DNA of 5,824 bases from Planctomycetota bacterium (GTDB lineage: Bacteria > Planctomycetota > PUPC01). The notes beneath the pieces were generated by a model, which was not told where the DNA came from, did not search any database, and saw nothing but the letters and a program-made list of their open reading frames with translations. The stretch covers positions 1-5,824 of the forward strand of contig PWKM01000054.1 in the NCBI GenBank assembly GCA_003559755.1. The letters are read 5' to 3'. Made by a program: the position numbers and the translations under genes. Of this stretch, positions 1 to 5,124 are shown in pieces; the stretch's first letter is position 1, and every line of letters starts with the position of its first letter.

Positions 1-2804
1 AGGGCGAGCAGGGTCTCGATCTCTTCCGACAGGGTGCTCGCGGTGCGGCTCATCCCGAGGGCGCTCTCGAGCTCGCTGTCGGGCCGGGACGCCCGGATGG
101 CGCTGCGGGCGAGCCGTCGGTAGGTTCGGAAGAGCTGCTGCTTGATGAGTGCGCGGAAGTCGAGGTCCTCGGACGAGACGGTTCTCAGGCATTCGTTGAG
201 CAGGTCGGCGGCATGGGGGTACCGGGTGTCGTGAATGGCGAGTTCGGCTCTGGCGAAGTTGGCTTCGGGGCCTTCTTTCCCCTCGAGGGCCGCTTCGATG
301 GCCCTCCGGTCATAGACCAACTGCGCTTCCCTGGGCCCGAACCGGAGTTCGATCGGTGTGTCGTATCGCGTTGCGGTCACCCTGATGAACGGTCTGAACT
401 CGCCGTGCTCGTTTTCCGGCATCGGTCCGTCGATGATCCTCCGCATGACATTCATGCGATGCCTGACATTGTCGTCCTTGTGGGGGAGATCCTCACGCTG
501 CTGGAGATCGTTGGGGGCCGCTTCCGACATCACGTGGTTGCAGTGGCCGATCAGGGCGGCTGTGAAGTATCTGCGGTATCCTGTGATTTCGCGCCTGTTC
601 AGGTCGAGTTCGGTCAGGTTGTAGATGAGCATCCTGTTGACATCGCCGTACCCTCCGACATCCGAGTGGGTTGTCACGTACAGCTTGTCGTCCTGCGAGA
701 GCACGGGGCGTGCCGGGGTGCGTGTCCACCGGGTATTGACCGAGGCCCAGGCGGGCGAGCCGAAGATATACGAGCTGAGCACCGGGATGTCGATGCGTTT
801 CATCAGGTCGTCGAACCGCCATAACGTCCTGCCCGAATTCGGATCGAGCACATGGACCGCCGATGTGCTGCCGCCCGGGTTGCCCTCGTTGTTGTTTCTC
901 ATGACGCCGTCGTGGCCTCGGCCGCTAAACACGAAGACCAGTTCGCCGCTGGACATCGGCCCGAGGAAGTAGCCCTCATGCCGGGAGGGCTTGGTGAAGC
1001 TCCAGTTGACCTTCCCCGTCTGCCGGTCGATGCAGAGGAACAAGGGGCTGTTTACCGGGATCACGTACAGGTTCTCGTCCACGACCAGCGGCCGCTGGTT
1101 ATACCAGACGGTTCTTCGCCTTGGAGCTCGGCCGGTCGGGATCGAAATCCACCGGCGGGTCGCGTCGTGGATCGTCGGATAATAGGGGTACCGCATGAGC
1201 CATTTGACCTGCCCGGACAGCCCGTCGAGCGCGGCCACCGCCCCGGCGTTGGTGTTGTAATAGACCGTGCCCTGGTGGTACAAGGGCGGCGAGGCGAAAC
1301 TGCGGATGCGGTTCCGCCGCCGGGTGGCGAACCCCGCCGCGAACTGGCCGGGGGACAGACGGGACAGCTCCCGCCGCCACAGGACGCGGCCGGTGGTACT
1401 GTCGAACGCGATGAGCCCGTATTCGCTGTCGGTGTGGGCGTCCCCCTCGATGTTGTCCAGAATATATCCGGCATAGACCGTCCGTGGCCCGCCCGCCGGC
1501 CCCGACTCGAACCGCATCCGGGCCTCCTCCCGGGTGGCGGCCACCATCGGGCCGTATGCCCATCGCAGTTCGCCCGTCACTTCGTCCAGGGCGACCAGCG
1601 ACGGGCCGCCGTCGGAGATCACGGTAAAGACCAGACCGTCCTGCACCAGCACGTCCTCACGCGGGTACTGCTGCTCGTGTTTGTTCTGCCAGACCGCCCG
1701 GCCGCCCTGATCGTAGGTCCAGCGCAGTTCCCCGTTCAGGATCGAGTGGCAATAGACGATGTTCTTGTGGCGGTAGATGACGCTGTTTTCGGTGATCACC
1801 GGCTGGCTGTACACGAAGTGGTCCCGCCTCGAGCCGGGGAGCGAGAACGACCAGACCGGCTTGTCGAGTGCCAGCGGGTCGGTCGGCGGCTGGATCAGCG
1901 TGTAGTCGTTCGCGGTGGTGTAGGGAGGGCTGACTTTCTGCGAGTGGAACGGCGATTCCTTCGGCTCCGCCCTCTCGACCACCACCTTCAACTGCTCGAG
2001 CTGCCCCTCGGTCAGCCGCGATTCGCCCCGTGCGTCGATGCCGGCGGGGTTGCCCGCTTCGCGGCCGAGCATCCTGCGGGAGAAGGCCATCTTCAGCTTC
2101 AGCTCGGGCGTTCGCAGGCCGGGGTCGGGGAAGAAGTCCACAATCGCCTCGTACCGTTCGAGTGCGGCGAGATAGTGGCCGCGGTCAAGGGCCGCGTTGC
2201 CCAGGTCGAAGAGTGCCCGTCCGCCGTACGAGGTGGCCATCATCGTGTCGACGACCTCCGATAGCCCGATGAGCGAGTGGTCGCGCCGGGCCGAATGGAA
2301 CGCCTCGCGGGCCGGGGCGTCGTGCAGCGTGCGGTAGTGGTCCAGGTGCTGTGAGGGGAAATTGAGGAGCCGCCGCTGGACGTACTGGCTGACCGGCACA
2401 AACACCCCGTAGTCCGAGACGCGGTAAAGCTGGTCCGAGTAATGGGTGAGAAGTTGGTGATAGACCTGGATCGCCTGGCGGTAGAGGTCGCCCTGCTCTC
2501 TCTCGATGCCCGCCTGGACCAGTGCGTTCGCCCGGGAGTCCTTGCGAAGCTGGTTCAGTGTGAAGAATGTTCGCTCCGTAGAGAGCTCCATCTCCTCGTC
2601 GGACTTCTGCCATTCGCCGAACAGTCCCCGCCCTCCCCGGACGAGATCGATGAAGTCGGGGCGGTACCCTTCATATATGTCCTTGTACGGGTCCACGATC
2701 GCGGGTTCCGATTCCCCGCCGACCGACGTCAGGGGGAAGAGCAAGAGGGCAAGGGGCAACAGCAGGGCAGCACAACACACGGACCGATTCGAGCGAAAAG
2801 GCAT
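1..2804 (-). CDS. Exported PQQ-like beta-propeller protein with helical (TPR-like) flanks, 3' end outside window
   Basis: An open frame of 934 codons runs without a stop from ATG at 2804 off the left edge, so the C-terminus is missing. The start is set by GGAGGG at 2813-2818, 8 nt upstream. Residues 1 to about 30 form a signal peptide (basic FRSNR, then a Leu-rich core ending near SVGG), so the protein is probably exported to the periplasm or cell surface. Residues about 95-250 are helical and TPR-like. Residues about 330-720 form a PQQ-like beta-propeller: six blades end in a G-x-x-x-W type motif, with Trp at 362, 415, 476, 535, 601 and 662, about 60 residues apart. Residues about 830-934 are helical again. 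The family is known for protein scaffolds (BamB-like) and for quinoprotein dehydrogenases. No dehydrogenase catalytic residues could be assigned, so an enzymatic role is not supported. A binding or scaffold role is inferred; the exact function is unknown. Confidence 0.92.
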   Translation of the reverse strand, partial: MPFRSNRSVCCAALLLPLALLLFPLTSVGGESEPAIVDPYKDIYEGYRPDFIDLVRGGRGLFGEWQKSDEEMELSTERTFFTLNQLRKDSRANALVQAGIEREQGDLYRQAIQVYHQLLTHYSDQLYRVSDYGVFVPVSQYVQRRLLNFPSQHLDHYRTLHDAPAREAFHSARRDHSLIGLSEVVDTMMATSYGGRALFDLGNAALDRGHYLAALERYEAIVDFFPDPGLRTPELKLKMAFSRRMLGREAGNPAGIDARGESRLTEGQLEQLKVVVERAEPKESPFHSQKVSPPYTTANDYTLIQPPTDPLALDKPVWSFSLPGSRRDHFVYSQPVITENSVIYRHKNIVYCHSILNGELRWTYDQGGRAVWQNKHEQQYPREDVLVQDGLVFTVISDGGPSLVALDEVTGELRWAYGPMVAATREEARMRFESGPAGGPRTVYAGYILDNIEGDAHTDSEYGLIAFDSTTGRVLWRRELSRLSPGQFAAGFATRRRNRIRSFASPPLYHQGTVYYNTNAGAVAALDGLSGQVKWLMRYPYYPTIHDATRRWISIPTGRAPRRRTVWYNQRPLVVDENLYVIPVNSPLFLCIDRQTGKVNWSFTKPSRHEGYFLGPMSSGELVFVFSGRGHDGVMRNNNEGNPGGSTSAVHVLDPNSGRTLWRFDDLMKRIDIPVLSSYIFGSPAWASVNTRWTRTPARPVLSQDDKLYVTTHSDVGGYGDVNRMLIYNLTELDLNRREITGYRRYFTAALIGHCNHVMSEAAPNDLQQREDLPHKDDNVRHRMNVMRRIIDGPMPENEHGEFRPFIRVTATRYDTPIELRFGPREAQLVYDRRAIEAALEGKEGPEANFARAELAIHDTRYPHAADLLNECLRTVSSEDLDFRALIKQQLFRTYRRLARSAIRASRPDSELESALGMSRTASTLSEEIETLLA

Positions 2805-2812
2805 TGATACAT

Positions 2813-2818
2813 CCCTCC
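2813..2818 (-). promoter_or_regulatory. Ribosome binding site of the propeller gene
   Basis: GGAGGG on the minus strand lies 8 nt before the ATG at 2804. Another ATG at 2812 directly abuts the site and is out of frame, so the spacing decides in favour of 2804. Confidence 0.85.
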
Positions 2819-2890
2819 AGAAGGAATGGCGGGCAAGGCGGGTGGGAGCTTGGCTCATTGCGAAACACCTTGATATATGCTGTGGCGATA

Positions 2891-3020
2891 GGGCGCTCTG
2901 CCCGCTGCTCAACGGCCAGCCATTCAACAGGGCAGCCGGAAGCGCCCGCCTCGCCGTCCTGATGCATTGCATCCGTTTGACGACACAGCAAAGGGCAAAC
3001 CGGAGCCGGGCGATCTGCCC
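2891..3020. repeat. Two near-identical 13-nt hairpins in direct orientation
   Basis: GGGCGCTCTGCCC at 2891-2903 and GGGCGATCTGCCC at 3008-3020 differ at one base. Each can fold as a 4-bp GGGC/GCCC stem with a 5-nt loop, and the single difference lies in the loop. They start 117 nt apart and both sit in the predicted leader of the propeller gene. Confidence 0.55.
2961..2973. repeat. 13-nt palindrome in the propeller-gene leader
   Basis: GATGCATTGCATC is a perfect inverted repeat with 6-bp arms around one central base. It could be a protein-binding site. The loop is too short for a normal RNA hairpin without opening inner pairs. Confidence 0.5.
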
Positions 3021-3041
3021 CAAAAAGATTGGGTAAAATCA

Positions 3042-3069
3042 ATTATAGCAGTCCCACACCCGTACTCAA
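3042..3069 (-). promoter_or_regulatory. Sigma70-type promoter for the propeller gene
   Basis: On the minus strand a perfect -10 element TATAAT (3047 down to 3042) is preceded after 16 bp by TTGAGT (3069 down to 3064), which matches the -35 consensus at four of six bases. Just upstream lie an ACCGA/TCGGT dyad (3074-3078 and 3090-3094) and a direct repeat GGTCAA GGTCAC (3092-3103), either of which could bind a regulator. Transcription would start near 3035. Confidence 0.7.
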
Positions 3070-3154
3070 CCCTACCGATCCAAATTCGTTCGGTCAAGGT
3101 CACTGAAATCGGCCGCAGGGGTGCATCGCTCCGATCTGAGAACGGCGGAGGAGT

Positions 3155-4519
3155 CTATTCGGAACGGGCGGCGTGGGCACGCACCTGTTGGGTCAGGGAG
3201 TTGAGGGTGGATCGGAACTCCGGATCGACTGTTCGCTCTTTTTCGATCTTCTCACAGGCGTGTGCGACGGTGGAGTGGTCTCGGCCTCCGAAAGCACGCC
3301 CCACCTCCTGCAGCGACAGGTTGGTGAGGGATCTTGTCAGGTACATGCAGACTTGACGGGGGAATGCGACCGAGCGGGCGCGCGACTTTGACTGCAACTG
3401 TTCGGGTGTCACGCCGAACGCGCCCCCGACGACTTTCTCTATCCCGTCGGGGGTAATCACTCCGCGAGGGATCTTGGGCCGGTCGGCCCTGAGGACTTCC
3501 CGTGCCGTTGCGATGGTGACGGGCCGGCCGGTGAGCGATGCGTAGCCGATGGTTTTCAGGACGGCGCCCTCCAGCTCGCGGACGTTGCTGGGGGCGATGT
3601 TGGCCAGGTACTCGACGACATCGCCGGGCAGTGTCCAGCCGCGAGCTTCCGCCTTCTTCTGCACGATGGCCATCCTCGTCTCGAAGCAGGGCGGGTCGAT
3701 GCGGGCGACCATCCCCCATTTGAAGCGGGAGACCAGGCGGTCCTCGAAGGTGGGGATTTCCTCGGGCGGGCTGTCGCTGGAGAGGATAATCTGCTTGTGA
3801 GCGTTATAGAGCTCGTTGAACGTATGGAAGAACTCTTCCTGGGTGCGGGTGCGTTCTGCGAGGACGTGGATGTCGTCGATCATCAGGGCATCGACGCGCC
3901 GGCAGCGGGCCCGGAACTGCTCGATCCCCCCCTTCTGGAGAGCAGAGATGAACTGGTTCATGAAGCTCTCGCAGGAGAAGTATCGGATGTGGAAGTTGCG
4001 GTGCCGTTTCATCAGGGCGTGGGCGACTGCGTGCATCAGGTGGGTCTTGCCCAGGCCTACGCCGCCGTGGAGGAAGAGCGGATTATAGGCGACCCCGGGC
4101 GACTCGACGGTTGCGAGTGCGGCGGCATGCCCCAGGCGGTTCGAGGGGCCGGTGACGAACCGGTTGAAGGTATAGTCCTTGTTGAGTTGGGGCGTGTAGG
4201 ACGTGGGTTTCGGCTGGGCCTTTCTGGGCGGCTGCCTCGGTTCGGGCTCGGCCGGCTTCGACGGCGACGGTTTATCGGCCACGTCGAAGACGAGTTCCGG
4301 CCGGCTGCCGGTCACCTGCTCCAGTGCCGAAAGGATCTTCTCGGCGTAATACACCTCGAGCCATTTGCTGTAAAAGGCGCTGGGGGTTCGAATCACTGCC
4401 TGGTTGGGAGTGATGTCCCCCGGTTCGATATCCTTGAACCAGGTCGCCAGCTCTTCGGGTTTCAGTTCTTTGGCGATGGCTGCGAGTGCGGATGACCAGA
4501 TAGACTGGGTCCTCGTCAA
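3155..4519 (-). CDS. dnaA: Chromosomal replication initiator protein DnaA
   Basis: DnaA is the AAA+ ATPase that binds the replication origin, opens it and loads the helicase. From TTG at 4519 the protein has 454 residues, a normal length. Domain I is residues about 1-80 (ATWFKDI matches the conserved Trp region), followed by a Pro/Lys-rich domain II linker at about 83-106. The AAA+ core carries Walker A GGVGLGKTH (152-160), Walker B IDDIH (214-218), sensor I ILSSDSPP (245-252), the box VII arginine in LVSRF (262-266) and sensor II NVRELEG (312-318). C-terminal domain IV carries the DNA-binding signature TNLSLQEVGRAFGGRDHSTV (399-418). No ATG occurs near the start. TTG at 4519 has GGGAGG at 4526-4531 with 6-nt spacing. 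TTG at 4540 is an in-frame alternative (461 residues), and an in-frame TAG at 4559-4561 closes the frame above it. The gene ends in TAG. Confidence 0.98.
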   Translation of the reverse strand: MTRTQSIWSSALAAIAKELKPEELATWFKDIEPGDITPNQAVIRTPSAFYSKWLEVYYAEKILSALEQVTGSRPELVFDVADKPSPSKPAEPEPRQPPRKAQPKPTSYTPQLNKDYTFNRFVTGPSNRLGHAAALATVESPGVAYNPLFLHGGVGLGKTHLMHAVAHALMKRHRNFHIRYFSCESFMNQFISALQKGGIEQFRARCRRVDALMIDDIHVLAERTRTQEEFFHTFNELYNAHKQIILSSDSPPEEIPTFEDRLVSRFKWGMVARIDPPCFETRMAIVQKKAEARGWTLPGDVVEYLANIAPSNVRELEGAVLKTIGYASLTGRPVTIATAREVLRADRPKIPRGVITPDGIEKVVGGAFGVTPEQLQSKSRARSVAFPRQVCMYLTRSLTNLSLQEVGRAFGGRDHSTVAHACEKIEKERTVDPEFRSTLNSLTQQVRAHAARSE

Positions 4520-4752
4520 TGTCGGCCTCCCGAACTGCAATATAACGGGGAGCTCCGGCTATCCCGGCGCGTACGGTCCCCGTCTTGGAGCGCGGCGAGC
4601 GCTCTTGAAAAACAAAACCTGGGCTGGCAGGATCAGCGTCGGTGCGGATTTGTCATAGTTGCTCGGGAACGCCCCCGGCGTCCCCGCTTGGATGGTACGC
4701 AACCGAGCCGGCAACCGTGCCCACTCGTGCATCACATCGCTATCGTCGATGT
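4520..4752 (-). promoter_or_regulatory. Long dnaA 5' leader
   Basis: From the predicted start point near 4752 to the TTG at 4519 the dnaA mRNA has a leader of about 233 nt. Its first 20 or so bases form an inverted repeat (4733-4753). A 6-bp stem with a 5-nt loop, GAGCGC/GCGCTC, lies at 4588-4604 beside T-rich minus-strand sequence. A 57-codon frame (ATG at 4732, TAG at 4559-4561) exists but has no Shine-Dalgarno sequence and is unlike any protein I know. I regard the leader as non-coding. Confidence 0.45.
4526..4531 (-). promoter_or_regulatory. Ribosome binding site deciding the dnaA start
   Basis: GGGAGG on the minus strand lies 6 nt before TTG at 4519. The other in-frame TTG at 4540 has only a GGAG about 12 nt upstream. 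This makes 4519 the preferred initiation codon. Confidence 0.75.
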
Positions 4753-4768
4753 GTTCGGGATGATAGCG
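4733..4768. promoter_or_regulatory. Nested inverted repeats over the dnaA -10 and start point (candidate operator)
   Basis: Two perfect 7-bp dyads overlap. CACATCG (4733-4739) pairs with CGATGTG (4747-4753) across 7 nt. CGCTATC (4738-4744) pairs with GATAGCG (4762-4768) across 17 nt. The second includes part of the -10 hexamer and is centred on the predicted start point; the first lies directly downstream and could also fold as a hairpin at the 5' end of the mRNA. Such placement fits a repressor site, for example autoregulation, but the binding protein is unknown. Confidence 0.5.
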
Positions 4769-4788
4769 CACGGCCAGCGGGGTGTCAA
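4760..4788 (-). promoter_or_regulatory. Sigma70-type dnaA promoter
   Basis: On the minus strand a perfect -35 TTGACA (4788 down to 4783) is followed after exactly 17 bp by the -10 TATCAT (4765 down to 4760), which matches five of six bases. Short T- and A-runs upstream (about 4790-4820) could act as an UP element. Transcription would begin near 4752 and lead into dnaA. Confidence 0.75.
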
Positions 4789-4873
4789 CCGAAAACACGG
4801 GCAAAACGAACCCTTTTTACGCCGCCCCGTGCGATGTCAGAAGACAGAGCAGATGGCAGAAGATTTGTGGTGG

Positions 4874-4923
4874 CGTATGTTATGCCGGCCGCGCCGCGCA
4901 TACGTTATGCTTCATGACATAAC
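4874..4923. repeat. Cluster of GTTATG motifs with inverted repeats
   Basis: GTTATGC occurs at 4879-4885 and again at 4904-4910, 25 bp apart, and the complement CATAAC follows at 4918-4923. The second and third copies form a dyad with an 8-nt spacer. The first two copies are also flanked by the inverted pair CGTATG (4874-4879) and CATACG (4899-4904). The cluster lies about 90-140 bp upstream of the dnaA -35 element, so it could bind a regulator or an origin factor. It does not match the TTATCCACA DnaA box. Confidence 0.45.
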
Positions 4924-4983
4924 CGGGCCTATGTGGCGCTGAAACGAGAAAAAGCAGGGGCAACAGGGCCTTTGGACGGGCGC

Positions 4984-4997
4984 CGTGGTACACCACG
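4984..4997. repeat. 14-nt dyad
   Basis: CGTGGT and ACCACG flank a central AC, giving a near-perfect 14-nt palindrome in the gap between dnaA and the upstream gene. Its function is unknown. Confidence 0.45.
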
Positions 4998-5006
4998 CAG
5001 TTGAGG

Positions 5007-5039
5007 CCGGGCCGAGCCGGGTCGTCCGGGTCGGCCCGG
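5007..5039. repeat. GC-rich inverted repeat with 9-bp arms
   Basis: CCGGGCCGA (5007-5015) is perfectly complementary to TCGGCCCGG (5031-5039) across a 15-nt loop. It is the strongest stem in the gap. It lies about 85-120 bp after the end of the upstream gene and lacks a following U-run on the minus strand, so it is not a standard intrinsic terminator. It may be a transcript-end stabiliser, a factor-dependent stop or a protein-binding site. Confidence 0.5.
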
Positions 5040-5087
5040 GCGACGGTCATCGTGCCTCGAAAATCGGGAGACGGGGCCGTCGGCCCG

Positions 5088-5119
5088 AAAAAATTTTCCA
5101 AAAAATTTGGGTGCCCCCC
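5088..5119 (-). terminator. Weak candidate terminator / AT-rich A-tract pair
   Basis: Just after the TGA of the upstream gene, the minus strand has a short GGG/CCC stem (5117-5119 with 5109-5111) followed by a run of T residues (5105-5100), and then a second T-run (5093-5088). The stem is only 3 bp, so termination is doubtful. On the plus strand the same bases are two A-tracts, AAAAAATTTT (5088-5097) and AAAAAATTT (5100-5108), 12 bp apart. This is the most AT-rich spot of the gap and could instead be bent or easily melted DNA. Confidence 0.25.
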
Positions 5120-5124
5120 GATCC

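Larger units (their letters stand above)
2805..3035 (-). promoter_or_regulatory. Long 5' leader of the propeller gene, possibly structured
   Basis: If transcription begins about 6 nt after the TATAAT at 3042-3047, the mRNA has a leader of roughly 230 nt before the ATG at 2804. It contains two nearly identical 13-nt hairpins (2891-2903 and 3008-3020), a 13-nt palindrome (2961-2973), and further GGGC/GCCC pairing (2930-2933 with 2944-2947). I do not recognise a known riboswitch, SRP RNA or 6S RNA in it. The only frames open here are shadows without a ribosome binding site. A structured regulatory leader or an independent small RNA are both possible; neither is shown. Confidence 0.4.

Noticed and set aside
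1084..1099. A perfect 16-bp palindrome, ACCAGCGGCCGCTGGT
   Set aside because: It sits inside the propeller gene and is explained by ordinary codons for Asn-Gln-Arg-Pro-Leu-Val; chance in GC-rich coding sequence is likely.
852..2264. A 470-codon open frame on the plus strand
   Set aside because: It is codon-aligned antisense to the propeller gene. Strong GC bias at third positions keeps the opposite frame open. The product is low-complexity in Arg, Gly, Val and Pro with no domain, while the minus frame has a signal peptide, blades and a ribosome binding site.
2671..3042. A 123-codon minus-strand frame over the propeller-gene leader
   Set aside because: Its TTG start overlaps the -10 element, so it would not be within the transcript, and its end overlaps the signal peptide codons in another frame.
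4384..4396. GGGTTCGAATC, resembling a tRNA T-loop
   Set aside because: It lies within dnaA domain I codons, and no acceptor stem or anticodon arm surrounds it.
3797..4495. A 232-codon open frame on the plus strand
   Set aside because: It is fully antisense to dnaA, whose protein is unmistakable.
4559..4804. An 81-codon minus-strand frame just upstream of dnaA and in the same frame
   Set aside because: It covers the dnaA promoter, has no ribosome binding site, and DnaA domain I is already complete without it, so it is neither a separate gene nor a missing N-terminus cut off by the TAG.
4541..5124. Ribosomal protein L34 gene (rpmH), often found beside dnaA
   Set aside because: No frame on either strand encodes the short basic KRTFQPS-type L34 sequence.
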